Shown in pieces: positions 31,071 to 40,032 of a DNA stretch of 64,000 bases (positions are counted from its first letter, which is position 1; every line of letters begins with the position of its first letter). The notes beneath the pieces are model-generated. The model saw only the letters and a program-made list of their open reading frames with translations, ran no database searches and had not been told where the DNA came from. The translations under genes and the position numbers were made by a program. This stretch comes from Candidatus Accumulibacter conexus (GTDB lineage: Bacteria > Pseudomonadota > Gammaproteobacteria > Burkholderiales > Rhodocyclaceae): assembly GCA_017592775.1 (NCBI GenBank), contig JAGFNJ010000001.1, positions 124,001 through 188,000 of the forward strand, read 5' to 3'.

Positions 31071-32084
31071 CTAGCCGACGATGACTCTGGCTATGGCGTA
31101 AATGACGATGGCGGTGATTGCCGATGCGGGGATAGTGTACAACCAGGTCTTGGCGATGTCCTTGGCCTTCTTCCAGCGCACGGCGCGCGGCCTTTCGGAA
31201 TAGCCGATGCCCATGATCGAGGTGGCGACGACGTGCGTCGTCGACACCGGTGCACCGGCGTACGAAGCCGAGAAGATCAGCAGCGCCGAGGTGAGCTGCG
31301 AATCGAAGGCGTGCAGCGGGCGGACGCGGTAGATGGCGAAGCCGAGCGTGCGAACGATCCGCCAGCCACCGGACAGGATGCCGAGGGTGATGGCCGTCGC
31401 GCAGGCGAGCATGACCCAGAACGGCACGTCGAACTTCGGGATGAAGCCACCGAGCACGAGCACCAGGGTCAGCATGCCCATGCTTTTCTGCGCGTCGTTG
31501 GCACCATGCGAGAAGGCGAGGCCAGCGGCGGTGACGAACTGCATGCGGCGCAGGACGCTGTTGGCCGTCGGCTTCGCGCCTGCCAGCAGGCGCCTGCCCA
31601 GTCTATGGATCAGGAAGCCGACCCAGAAGCCGAGCAGTGGCGAGGCGAAGAGCGACACCAGCACCTTCATCACGCCGAGCAGCTTGCCTTCCTGCATCAA
31701 CGGCGTCCAGCCCCAGATGACGAACTGCGATCCCGCCGCCGCGACCACCGCGCCGGCGACACCTCCGACGAGGGCATGCGACGAGGAAGAAGGAATCCCC
31801 AGCCACCAGGTGGCGAGGTTCCAGACGATCGCCCCGAGCAGGCCGCAGAAGAGGATCAGGATCGCCATCTGCTTGTCGAGCGACGACAGGTCGACGAACT
31901 TGCCGATCGTGTTGGCGACGGCCGTGCCGCCGAGCAACGGGCCGAGAAACTCGAAGAAGCCGACGACGCAGACCGCCTGGATCGGCGTCATCGCGCGCGA
32001 GGCGATGACCGTGGCAACGATGTTTGCTGCGTCGTGGAAGCCGTTGGTGTAATCGAAGAACAGCACGATCACCACCGTCGCCAC
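31071..32084 (-). CDS. pit: Inorganic phosphate transporter, Pit family
   Basis: Low-affinity, proton-coupled uptake of metal-phosphate. It has about ten membrane helices and the duplicated family signatures FDYTNGFHDAANIVATVIAS near the N-terminus and FSHGANDAQKSMG in the middle, with STTHVVATSIMG in the C-terminal half. The first usable in-frame start is GTG at 32084, giving 337 residues. However, the frame continues upstream without ATG, GTG or TTG as DTLYWLAV, which looks like family sequence, and an AAGGAGG sits at 32112-32118. The start codon is therefore uncertain or altered. It leads the pit-DUF47-peptide operon. Confidence 0.9.
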   Translation of the reverse strand: MATVVIVLFFDYTNGFHDAANIVATVIASRAMTPIQAVCVVGFFEFLGPLLGGTAVANTIGKFVDLSSLDKQMAILILFCGLLGAIVWNLATWWLGIPSSSSHALVGGVAGAVVAAAGSQFVIWGWTPLMQEGKLLGVMKVLVSLFASPLLGFWVGFLIHRLGRRLLAGAKPTANSVLRRMQFVTAAGLAFSHGANDAQKSMGMLTLVLVLGGFIPKFDVPFWVMLACATAITLGILSGGWRIVRTLGFAIYRVRPLHAFDSQLTSALLIFSASYAGAPVSTTHVVATSIMGIGYSERPRAVRWKKAKDIAKTWLYTIPASAITAIVIYAIARVIVG

Positions 32085-32415
32085 CGCCAGCCAGTAGAGT
32101 GTATCCTTACCCCTCCTTCCTGTGAAAGCACGCCCCGAGAGGTCCGCTTCATGTAAAAAGTTCGCGGATTATGCACGAAATCTCGAGATTGTCCACGTTT
32201 CTCAGCTCCTGACCACGATTCAGTCGTGTCGCAAGGGGCAAATCATGCGTTCTCGCGGCGGCTCCGCGGTCGCCGTCGATCTGGTAGCATTCACCCTTTC
32301 AGGTGCTCATGGGAAACTGGTCCTGCCTGCGCGAGTCCCGCGCGAGCGCCAGGTTGAAGTCTCGAAAGCGCTGATTTCATGGAACATTCATTCGGTTTGT
32401 GGAAGGGGGCCGGGC
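32085..32415. other. Divergent pit/ypfJ intergenic region
   Basis: This 331-bp gap must hold promoters in both directions. It contains the pit ribosome binding site near 32112-32118, an AT-richer stretch (32150-32200) with the palindrome AATCTCGAGATT at 32179-32190, and a long leader before the metallopeptidase gene. I do not see a convincing Pho box or a clear -35/-10 pair. Confidence 0.5.
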
Positions 32416-33279
32416 ATGCGGCTTGACGACCAGAGTGCGAGTCAGAACGTCGAGGATCGGCGCGGCGCCGGTGGGGCGGGTGTCGGGCGGGGCACCGTCG
32501 GTGTCGGCACGCTGGTGATCGCACTGGTGGCCGGCTACTTTCTCGGCGTCGATCCGGCAGTGATCCTTGGCCTGGCGTCGAGCGGCGCGCCCGCGCCGTC
32601 GGCCACCCGTGCGCCGCAACCGCCGCCGGCCGGCGACGAGATGGCGACCTTCGTCGCCAAGGTCCTCGGCAGCACCGAGACCACCTGGCATGAGGTTTTC
32701 GCCGCCGGTGGCCGTCGCTACCAGGAACCGAAGCTGGTCCTGTTCACCGGAGCGACGCCGACGGCATGTGGTACCGGGAAATCGGCCATGGGCCCCTTCT
32801 ACTGCCCGGCCGATCAGAAGGTGTACATCGACCTCGCCTTCTATCGTGATCTGCGCGAGCGCTTCCGGGCGCCGGGCGAGTTTGCCCAGGCCTACGTCAT
32901 CGCGCATGAGGTTGGCCATCATGTGCAGAACCTGCTCGGCATTTCGGACAAGGTGCACGCCGCGCAGCAGCGCAGCGCCAACCGGGCCGCCGCCAATGCC
33001 CTGTCGGTGCGGCTCGAGCTGCAGGCCGACTGTTTCGCCGGCGTCTGGGGGCATCGTGCCGACAGCAGGAGCAGGATTCTCGAACCGGGCGACGTCGAGC
33101 AGGCCCTGAACGCGGCTTCGGCGATCGGCGACGACCGCCTGCAGCGGCAGACACAGGGTCAGATCGTTCCCGAGTCGTTCACCCATGGCAGCTCGGAACA
33201 GCGGGTACGCTGGTTCAGGCGTGGCATGGAGAGCGGCGACATCCGGCAGTGCGACACCTTCAGCGCGGCGACGTTGTGA
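32416..33279 (+). CDS. YpfJ-type neutral zinc metallopeptidase
   Basis: The 287-residue protein belongs to the YpfJ/KPN_02809 family of putative zinc metallopeptidases. It has a membrane anchor near residues 29-50, a Pro-rich linker, and the zinc site HEVGHH at 164-169 with ADCFAGVWG supplying the third ligand region. TACGTGKSAMGPFYCPADQ and RRGMESGDIRQCDTF are family hallmarks. ATG 32416 follows GGAAGGGGG. The stop overlaps the GTG start of the M23 peptidase gene. The substrate is unknown. Confidence 0.93.
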   Translation: MRLDDQSASQNVEDRRGAGGAGVGRGTVGVGTLVIALVAGYFLGVDPAVILGLASSGAPAPSATRAPQPPPAGDEMATFVAKVLGSTETTWHEVFAAGGRRYQEPKLVLFTGATPTACGTGKSAMGPFYCPADQKVYIDLAFYRDLRERFRAPGEFAQAYVIAHEVGHHVQNLLGISDKVHAAQQRSANRAAANALSVRLELQADCFAGVWGHRADSRSRILEPGDVEQALNAASAIGDDRLQRQTQGQIVPESFTHGSSEQRVRWFRRGMESGDIRQCDTFSAATL

Positions 33280-34193
33280 GCCAGCGGCTGGCGTGGCCGC
33301 GCCGCTGCCACCGGGCCCTGGGTGGCGCCATTCTCGCGCTGGCGCTGCTGCTTTCCTCGCCTGCAGGTGCAGCGCTGCCGCGTGCAGAGAGCGTTCCCGG
33401 AGGGGTGGCACTGGTTCCGCTCGGCCCGGCAACTGGCACGGCCGCGCCACCACGGGCGTGGTTCGGCGAGCAGCCGGTTCTGGTCACGCGGCGTGACGGC
33501 GAATGGATTGCGGTCGTCGGCCTGGCGCTCGACACGCCACCCGGGCGACATGAGTTGCTGGTGCAGCCGCCGCCCGCAACGGTCGCGGCATCGCCGGCAA
33601 GGGAGGGCGCGGCGGCTGCAAGTGCCCGTGCAGCATTCACTGTCGGCGCCAAGGAGTATCCGGCACAGCGCATCACCCTCAAGGACAGCAGCAAGGTCGA
33701 TCTGTCGCCGGCGGACCTGGCGCGGGCCGAGAGCGAGATCGCCGAGATCCGGCGGTTGCAGCGCCATTGGCGCGCCGCCGACGACACCGACCTGGAGTTC
33801 ATCGTCCCGGCAGAGGGCAGGATGACGGGACGCTTCGGTCTGCGCCGATACTTCAACGGTGAAGCACGGTCGCCGCACGCCGGCTTCGACATCGCGGCAG
33901 CGCGTGGTTCGCCCGTCCGCGCCAATGCCCACGGGATCGTCCTCGCCAGCGGCGACTACTTCTTCAACGGCAGGACCGTCTTCGTCGATCACGGCAACGG
34001 GCTGCTGAGCGTCTACTGCCATCTCGATCGCGTAGACGTGCAGGCCGGAGACGCGGTGGTCAAGGGCCAGCTCCTGGGGCTGGTCGGAATGAGCGGCCGG
34101 GCGACCGGGCCACATCTGCACTGGGGCGTCGTGTTGAACGGCGCCCTGGTGGACCCGCAACTCTTTCTTGCCGCTCGCGGCGGTCGGCGCTGA
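33276..34193 (+). CDS. M23 family LytM-type metallopeptidase
   Basis: Predicted periplasmic peptidoglycan endopeptidase of about 305 residues. After a basic N-terminus and a signal segment (GGAILALALLLSSPAGAA), residues 45-170 are an uncharacterised N-domain. The C-terminal M23 domain has RFGLRRYFNGEARSPHAGFD (first zinc His and Asp), VFVDHGNGLLSVYCHL and the HLHWG motif, so the catalytic set looks intact. GTG 33276 overlaps the preceding stop as GTGA, indicating coupling with the YpfJ-type peptidase, a second hydrolase of unknown target. Confidence 0.92.
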   Translation: MSQRLAWPRRCHRALGGAILALALLLSSPAGAALPRAESVPGGVALVPLGPATGTAAPPRAWFGEQPVLVTRRDGEWIAVVGLALDTPPGRHELLVQPPPATVAASPAREGAAAASARAAFTVGAKEYPAQRITLKDSSKVDLSPADLARAESEIAEIRRLQRHWRAADDTDLEFIVPAEGRMTGRFGLRRYFNGEARSPHAGFDIAAARGSPVRANAHGIVLASGDYFFNGRTVFVDHGNGLLSVYCHLDRVDVQAGDAVVKGQLLGLVGMSGRATGPHLHWGVVLNGALVDPQLFLAARGGRR

Positions 34194-34238
34194 CGCGGCG
34201 GCCTTGCGCTTCTTGCCGAAAACCTTCTGGAGGAATAC

Positions 34239-34544
34239 ATGCGACTGGTGATCTGGGTTCTCTGGCCGGCCTTCATTGCGGCGGGAATCGCCGAGGCCAT
34301 CTTCTTCACGCTGATCGATCCGGCGCAGTTGTACCTGCTCGGCCAGCGAGTCGAGTGGTCAGCGATGGCGACCTATTCGACGGGTTTCCTGCTGTTCTGG
34401 CTGGTGTGCACCGGCTCCAGCCTGATGACCTACTCGATGATGCCTGAAGTCGCCAAGGATGCGCTGCGCAAGGCTGCCGGCGAGCGTGTCGACCTGGCGC
34501 GGCGACAGCGTCGCCCGGAAGATGCGACCGGCGGCCGCGGCTAG
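34239..34544 (+). CDS. Small membrane protein of unknown function
   Basis: The 101-residue protein has two hydrophobic helices (about 4-27 and 43-63) and a charged C-terminal tail rich in Arg and Asp/Glu. A GGAGG stands eight bases before the ATG at 34239. I recognise no family with certainty. Its TAG stop shares the palindrome CTAG with the metZ stop on the other strand, so the two convergent genes overlap by four bases. Confidence 0.75.
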   Translation: MRLVIWVLWPAFIAAGIAEAIFFTLIDPAQLYLLGQRVEWSAMATYSTGFLLFWLVCTGSSLMTYSMMPEVAKDALRKAAGERVDLARRQRRPEDATGGRG

Positions 34545-35722
34545 ATCAACGCCAGGCCGCGGTCGAGGTCCTGCTGCAGGTCGCTGACAGCCTCGAGTCC
34601 GACTGCGATTCGCAGCAGGTCCTCGCCGATTCCCGCTGCCGCCCGCTGCTCCGGGGTGATGCGGCCGTGTGTCGTCGATGCCGGATGCGTCAGCGTCGTC
34701 TTGGTATCGCCGAGGTTGGCGGTGATCGACAGCAGCCGGCAGCTATCGACGACCTTCCAGGCTTCGGCGCGCCCTCCCCTGACGGCGAACGAGACGACCG
34801 CGCCGCCACTCTTCTGCTGCTGCCGGGCGAGGACATGCTGCGGATGCGAGGACAGGCCGGGATAATGGACCCGCGTCACCTGCGGGTGATCCTCGAGCCA
34901 GCGTGCCATCTCGAGCGCCTTGGCCGACTGCGCCGTCAGCCGCAACTGCAGCGTCTCCAGCCCCTTGAGCAGAACCCAGGCGTTGAACGCCGAGAGGGTG
35001 GGACCGGCCGTGCGCAGGAAGCGGAAGACCTCGTCGGTCAGTACCCGCGGCCCGGCGACGGCGCCGCCGAGAACCCGCCCCTGGCCATCGAGGAACTTGG
35101 TCGCCGAATGGACGACGAGATCGGCGCCGAGATCGAGCGGTCGCTGCAGGACCGGCGTACAGAAACAGTTGTCGACCGCCAGCAGAACGCCGCGTGCATG
35201 GGCGATCGCCGCCAGCGCCGCAATGTCGGCGATCTCGGTGAGCGGATTCGACGGTGTTTCGAGAAACAGGAGCTTCGTTTCCGGCCGCATCGCCGCCTGC
35301 CACGCCGCCGTGTCGGTCTGCGGGACGAAGCTGGTCTGGATGCCGAAGCGCGGCATGATCGTGCCGAGCAACTGCTGCGTCGCGCCGAACAGCCCGTTCG
35401 AGGCGACGATGTGATCGCCGCTGCTGCACAGCGCCATGACCAGCGACAGGATCGCCGACATGCCGGAGGCGGTGGCGATGCAGGCCTCGGCTCCTTCGAG
35501 CGCGGCCAGGCGATCCTGGAAGGCGCTGACCGTCGGATTGGTGAAGCGCGAGTACACGTTGCCCGCTTCCTCACCCGAAAAGCGTGCTGCCGCCTGCGCC
35601 GCACTGGTGAAGACGAAGCTCGAAGTGAGGTAGAGCGCTTCGCTGTGCTCGTTGAACTGGCTGCGTTCCTGGCCGGCGCGAACGGCCAGCGTTTCGAGCG
35701 CGTAATCGGCAGTGGTCTTCAT
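34541..35722 (-). CDS. metZ: O-succinylhomoserine sulfhydrylase (MetZ), PLP-dependent
   Basis: Converts O-succinylhomoserine and sulfide to homocysteine. The 393-residue Cys/Met metabolism PLP enzyme has YSRFTNPTVSAFQDRLAALE, ATASGMSAIL, FLETPSNPLTEIADI, the Lys in HSATKFLDGQGRVLGG, and SITANLGDTKTTLTHPASTT. The HSATKFLDGQGRV segment and its place behind purF favour MetZ over MetB or MetC. ATG 35722 gives the expected DYALETLAVRAGQ start; the long upstream extension overlaps purF and is rejected. It is the last gene of the minus-strand supra-operon. Confidence 0.93.
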   Translation of the reverse strand: MKTTADYALETLAVRAGQERSQFNEHSEALYLTSSFVFTSAAQAAARFSGEEAGNVYSRFTNPTVSAFQDRLAALEGAEACIATASGMSAILSLVMALCSSGDHIVASNGLFGATQQLLGTIMPRFGIQTSFVPQTDTAAWQAAMRPETKLLFLETPSNPLTEIADIAALAAIAHARGVLLAVDNCFCTPVLQRPLDLGADLVVHSATKFLDGQGRVLGGAVAGPRVLTDEVFRFLRTAGPTLSAFNAWVLLKGLETLQLRLTAQSAKALEMARWLEDHPQVTRVHYPGLSSHPQHVLARQQQKSGGAVVSFAVRGGRAEAWKVVDSCRLLSITANLGDTKTTLTHPASTTHGRITPEQRAAAGIGEDLLRIAVGLEAVSDLQQDLDRGLALI

Positions 35723-35727
35723 CGTTC

Positions 35728-37254
35728 TCAGCCTGCAGACATGAGATTGAGCTGGAGCTGGCGTGTCGCCCAGCGTTCTTCCTTGCTGGTGACGCGCTGC
35801 CCCTCCCTCGCCGTCTCCAGGGCCGTCAGGTACTCCGGGGTGACATCGCCGGTGACGTAGCGGCCGTCGAAGCATGAGGTGTCGAAGTCGCACAGCGCCG
35901 GCCTGAGGTCGCGGATCGAGGCCCTGAGAGCCTCGAGATCCTGATAGACCAGCGCATCGGCGCCGATCTCGTGACCGATTTCCTCGCCGGTACGACCGGT
36001 GGCAATCAGTTCGCCGCGCGTCGGCATGTCGATGCCGTAGACGTTGGGATAGCGCACCGGCGGCGAGGCGGAGGCGAAGTAGACGCGCAGCGCGCCGGCA
36101 GCACGCGCCATTTCGACGATCTCGCGGCTGGTGGTACCGCGGACGATCGAATCATCGACCAGCAGGACGCGCTTGCCCTTGAACTCCTGCGCCACGGTAT
36201 TGAGCTTCTGGCGTACCGACCGTTTGCGGGTTGCCTGTCCGGGCATGATGAAGGTGCGGCCGATGTAGCGGTTCTTGACGAATCCCTCGCGGTAGGGAAC
36301 GCCGATCCGCTGCGCCAGCTGCATCGCCGACGGCCGGCTCGAGTCCGGGATCGGAATGACGACATCGATCTGCCCGACCGGGATGTGCCGCAGCAGCTTG
36401 TCGGCGAGCCGCTCGCCCATCCGCAGGCGCGCCTCATAGACCGAGACGCCGTCGATGACCGAGTCCGGGCGAGCGAGATAGACGAACTCGAAGATGCACG
36501 GCGAGAGGACCGGATTGCTGGCGCACTGGCGCTGGTGCAGGCGATGCTCGAGGTCGATGAAGATCGCCTCGCCGGGAGCGACGTCACGCAGCACCTGGAA
36601 GCCGAGGGTATCGAGCGCCACTGATTCGGAGGCAAAGAGGAACTCGATCCCGCCCGGAGTCTCGTTGGTGCCGAAAATCAGCGGCCGGATGCCGCAGGGA
36701 TCGCGAAAGGCGAGCATCCCGTGGCCGGCGATCATCGCCACCACGGCGTAGGCACCGCGGCAGCGGCGGTGAACCGCGGCCACTGCAGCAAAGATGGTGG
36801 CGGGATCGAGACGGCAGCCGCCGGCGGTCGCCTGCAATTCGTGCGCCAGGATGTTGAGCAGGACCTCGGAGTCGGAGCTGGTGTTGATGTGCCGCAGATC
36901 CTGCCGGAACATCTCGTCCTTGAGCTGTTCGGCATTGGTCAGGTTGCCGTTGTGGCCAAGGACGATGCCGAAGGGCGAGTTTACGTAGAACGGCTGCGAC
37001 AGCGCCGCATCGAAGGCCGAGCCGGCGGTCGGGTAGCGACAATGGGCGATTCCCATCATGCCGGGCAGGGCGCGCATGTTGCGCGTGCGAAAGACATCGC
37101 GTACCAGTCCTGCTCCCTTGTGCATGTGAAAGGCATCTTCCTCGGCGGTGACGATGCCGGCAGCATCCTGGCCGCGGTGTTGCAGGACCATCAGTCCATC
37201 ATAGAGCAGCTGGTTGACCGGCGTCGTTGCGACCACCCCGAGTATTCCGCACAT
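35728..37254 (-). CDS. purF: Amidophosphoribosyltransferase
   Basis: First committed step of purine synthesis, forming phosphoribosylamine from PRPP and glutamine. The 508-residue protein begins MCGILGVV with the Ntn nucleophile Cys 2, has HCRYPTAG and HNGNLTNA in the glutaminase domain, and the PRPP loop VLLVDDSIVRGTTS at 363-376. The interdomain segment IPDSSRPSAMQLA is also conserved. It follows cvpA by nine bases, the classical cvpA-purF pair. Confidence 0.98.
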   Translation of the reverse strand: MCGILGVVATTPVNQLLYDGLMVLQHRGQDAAGIVTAEEDAFHMHKGAGLVRDVFRTRNMRALPGMMGIAHCRYPTAGSAFDAALSQPFYVNSPFGIVLGHNGNLTNAEQLKDEMFRQDLRHINTSSDSEVLLNILAHELQATAGGCRLDPATIFAAVAAVHRRCRGAYAVVAMIAGHGMLAFRDPCGIRPLIFGTNETPGGIEFLFASESVALDTLGFQVLRDVAPGEAIFIDLEHRLHQRQCASNPVLSPCIFEFVYLARPDSVIDGVSVYEARLRMGERLADKLLRHIPVGQIDVVIPIPDSSRPSAMQLAQRIGVPYREGFVKNRYIGRTFIMPGQATRKRSVRQKLNTVAQEFKGKRVLLVDDSIVRGTTSREIVEMARAAGALRVYFASASPPVRYPNVYGIDMPTRGELIATGRTGEEIGHEIGADALVYQDLEALRASIRDLRPALCDFDTSCFDGRYVTGDVTPEYLTALETAREGQRVTSKEERWATRQLQLNLMSAG

Positions 37255-37263
37255 AGTCTGTTC

Positions 37264-37752
37264 CTACCCAAACCTGATTCGTTTCGCGACGTCGGACGGT
37301 AACCAGGGCTTGCTGGCGAGGACGGCCGTCTCGAGTGGGGCGGAGAAGTACGCGTCACTCCACCATTTTTCCTTCGGCAGTGCCGTCATGCCGCCGACGG
37401 CAACAAGGATCATGACGATCACCAGACCCCTGGCGACGCCGAAGATGACACCGAGGAGGCGGTCGCTCAAAGTCATTCCCAGCGCCTTGATGAGGCCGCG
37501 GATTGCCAGCCGGAGCAGCGCCATGCCGACGAGGACGGCCACCACCACGCTGACCCAGCCGGCGACGAGCCGCAGCGTCGGATCTTCGATGGCGATGAAG
37601 AGTCGGGCTGCCTCGGCGCCCCACCAACTGGCAGCGAAGAAGGCGAGGATCCAGGCGACGAGTGCGATGATCTCGCCGACGATGCCGCGCCACAGTCCCA
37701 GCAGGAGGGACGCGGCGACGATGATCAGGACCAGATAGTCGAAGACTGTCAT
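37264..37752 (-). CDS. cvpA: CvpA family inner membrane protein
   Basis: A 162-residue protein with four predicted helices (about 3-20, 25-45, 63-85 and 103-122). FDYLVLIIVAASLLLGLWRG at the N-terminus and RLLGVIFGVARGLVIVMIL are typical of CvpA, named for colicin V production and linked to purF in many proteobacteria. The biochemical role is not established. The ATG overlaps the stop of the SPOR gene by four bases. Confidence 0.93.
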   Translation of the reverse strand: MTVFDYLVLIIVAASLLLGLWRGIVGEIIALVAWILAFFAASWWGAEAARLFIAIEDPTLRLVAGWVSVVVAVLVGMALLRLAIRGLIKALGMTLSDRLLGVIFGVARGLVIVMILVAVGGMTALPKEKWWSDAYFSAPLETAVLASKPWLPSDVAKRIRFG

Positions 37753-38669
37753 TGCCGGCCGGCGACGACTCCACTGACGCCGATCGCCTTCAGCTTGTCG
37801 AGCGCCTTTTCGGCAGCCTCACGGTTCGGGAAGGGGCCTGCCCTGACACGCGTCTTCTTGCCGTCGGGCGTCTCCAGGACCTCGGTGTAGGTGCTGACGC
37901 CGGCGGCGCTGATCTTGCTCTGCAGTTGCCTGGCGTTGTCGGGGTTGGCAAAGGCACCGATGACGATCACCTGCTGGCCGCTCGACTTGGCCGGTGGCGT
38001 GGCTGGCGACTTGCCCGTCTGGCTGCCGGCGGTTACGGATTCCTCGCCTGCCGGCTTGCTGCCGCCGTCGTCGGTCGCCGCTTCGAGGGGCTTGTCCACC
38101 TTCTTCGGCGGTGCCTTGTCAGTGCTCCTGTCCGCGACCGGCTTGTCAGCCTTCTTCTCGCCGGTCTTCTCGGCTGCCTTGGCGGGTGGTTTCTCCGGTG
38201 TCTTGTCGGCCGGCTTGGGCACCTTCTTTTCGGCGCTCTTTTCCGTCGGCTTCTCGACCGCTTTGGCCGTCTTCCTTTCGTCCACCTTCTCCGGCGCCTT
38301 TTCGGCCGGCTTGGTGACCTTCCCTTCGCCGGCGCTCGCTTGCGCTGCCGTGGCGGCGGCGCGGGCAGGCGGTGACACCGCTTCCTTGTGTGCCGGGTCA
38401 GCGGCAGCCGCTGGCGCCTTTTCGGCGACCGCGGTCGGCGTCTCGGCGGGGACTGCTGCCGGTGCCTCGCGTGTCGCCAGCTTGGGCTGGAAGGGTGGCT
38501 GGTCCTGGCCGGGGATGCGAATCGGCACTTCCTGCGGCTGCTGCTTTGGCTCCTGGTCCATGACGACCGGCAGGACGACCGCAGCCAGACCGGCGAAGGC
38601 CACGGCTCCGACGAGGCGGCGACGAGCCCGTTTCTTCAGTTGCAGCTGCGGGTCAGGTGTTTCAGTCAT
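37749..38669 (-). CDS. SPOR-domain membrane protein (DedD-like)
   Basis: Divisome-associated type II membrane protein of about 306 residues. A short basic cytosolic tail (LQLKKRARRRLVGA) is followed by one helix (about 19-37). A long low-complexity Lys/Pro/Ala/Glu linker with repeated AEKKVPKPADK-like units leads to the C-terminal SPOR domain (QVIVIGAFANPDNARQLQSKI to GVSGVVAGRQ), which binds denuded septal glycan. ATG 38669 is preferred; a GTG at 38687 would add six residues. Position between folC and cvpA matches dedD in other proteobacteria. Confidence 0.9.
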   Translation of the reverse strand: MTETPDPQLQLKKRARRRLVGAVAFAGLAAVVLPVVMDQEPKQQPQEVPIRIPGQDQPPFQPKLATREAPAAVPAETPTAVAEKAPAAAADPAHKEAVSPPARAAATAAQASAGEGKVTKPAEKAPEKVDERKTAKAVEKPTEKSAEKKVPKPADKTPEKPPAKAAEKTGEKKADKPVADRSTDKAPPKKVDKPLEAATDDGGSKPAGEESVTAGSQTGKSPATPPAKSSGQQVIVIGAFANPDNARQLQSKISAAGVSTYTEVLETPDGKKTRVRAGPFPNREAAEKALDKLKAIGVSGVVAGRQ

Positions 38670-38696
38670 CGCTATCCGGGAGTCCACTGGCGTCGA

Positions 38697-40031
38697 TCAA
38701 CGACCATTCTGCCTGCTCCGCATGACGGCCGCGACCGTGTAGAACGATCCAAAGACAAGAATTCTATCATTTTCGCCAGCCAGCTCGGCAGAACGCTGGC
38801 AGGCACAGGCTACCGAAGCCAGGCATTCGACCTCGCCGCCGAGCGCGCGCTGCCGCACGGCGCCTGCCAGGGCCGTTGCCGTTGCGCCGCGCGGGACATC
38901 CAGGTCAGCCAGAAGCCAGTGATCCACGCGACCGGCGAGCGGGGCCAGCGAGCCGGCGATGTCCTTGTCGGCGAGCATGCCGACGACGGCGACCGTCTTC
39001 GCGGCGAACGGCAGCTCGGCGAGTTTTTCAGCCAGGCCGCCGACCGCCTGTGGATTGTGTGCCACGTCGAGAATGACCATCGGCCGTCCGGCGAGGATCT
39101 GGAAGCGTCCCGGCAGGTCGAGTTCGACGAGGCCACGCCGCACCGCCTGCATGCCGACCGGCAGCCGCGGTCGCAACGACTCGACCACTGCCAGCGCGAC
39201 CGCCGCGTTGCGCAGCTGGCCAGCGCCCCGCAGTGCCGGCTGCGCGAGGCCGGCACGCCGCAGCCCGCCGCGGCCCCAGAAGGTCCACTGCAGAGAATCC
39301 CCGAAGTGGCCGAAATCGCGGCCGAGCACCTGCAGGTCCGCAGCGATCGCCTGGGCGTGTGCCAGCAGCGACTGCGGCGGCTCGGGATCGGCGCAGAAAG
39401 CCGGGCGGCCGGCGCGAAAGATGCCAGCCTTCTCGAAGCCGATCGCCTCGCGGTCACTGCCCAGCCAGTCGGTATGGTCGAGCGCGATGCTGCAGACGAC
39501 GGCACAATCGGGCGTGTAGGCATTGACCGCATCCAGCCGGCCACCCAACCCGACTTCGAGGATAAGCACCTCGACCTGTTCGGCGATGAAGACTTCCATC
39601 GCCGCCAGGGTGCCGAACTCGAAGTAGGTCAGTGGCACGTCGCCGACAGCCTGGCGCGCCGCCTCGACCCGGGCGAAGGCAGCACAGATGAGGGCGTCGG
39701 CCGCCGGTTGGCGGTCGACGCGGATGCGTTCGTTGTAGCACAGCAGGTGTGGCGAGGTGTAGCAGCCGACGCGGTAGCCAGCGTGACTGTAGGTCGCTTC
39801 GAGATAGGCGCAGGTCGATCCCTTGCCGTTGGTTCCGCCGACGATGATCAGCGGGCACTGCGGGTCCTGCGACAGTTCCTGGCGGACGCGCTCGACCCGC
39901 TCGAGGCCGAGTTCGATCCCCGCCTGGCCGCGCGGGTGGAGTCGCTCGAGGTGTGCCAGCCAGGGCTCCAGCGCGCGGCAGGCGAGCAGCCGTTCGTCGG
40001 CCCTCGCCGGGCGGTGACCGACGCCGCTCAC
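38697..40031 (-). CDS. folC: Bifunctional dihydrofolate/folylpolyglutamate synthase
   Basis: Adds glutamate to dihydropteroate and to reduced folates. The 444-residue Mur-ligase-like protein has the P-loop IIVGGTNGKGSTCAYLE, TSPHLLCYNERIRV, EVGLGGRLDAVN, and LDVAHNPQAVGGL in the C-terminal domain. The start is GTG at 40031, one base after the accD stop. It lies in the accD-folC-dedD-cvpA-purF order found across beta- and gammaproteobacteria. Confidence 0.96.
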   Translation of the reverse strand: MSGVGHRPARADERLLACRALEPWLAHLERLHPRGQAGIELGLERVERVRQELSQDPQCPLIIVGGTNGKGSTCAYLEATYSHAGYRVGCYTSPHLLCYNERIRVDRQPAADALICAAFARVEAARQAVGDVPLTYFEFGTLAAMEVFIAEQVEVLILEVGLGGRLDAVNAYTPDCAVVCSIALDHTDWLGSDREAIGFEKAGIFRAGRPAFCADPEPPQSLLAHAQAIAADLQVLGRDFGHFGDSLQWTFWGRGGLRRAGLAQPALRGAGQLRNAAVALAVVESLRPRLPVGMQAVRRGLVELDLPGRFQILAGRPMVILDVAHNPQAVGGLAEKLAELPFAAKTVAVVGMLADKDIAGSLAPLAGRVDHWLLADLDVPRGATATALAGAVRQRALGGEVECLASVACACQRSAELAGENDRILVFGSFYTVAAVMRSRQNGR

Positions 40032-40032
40032 G

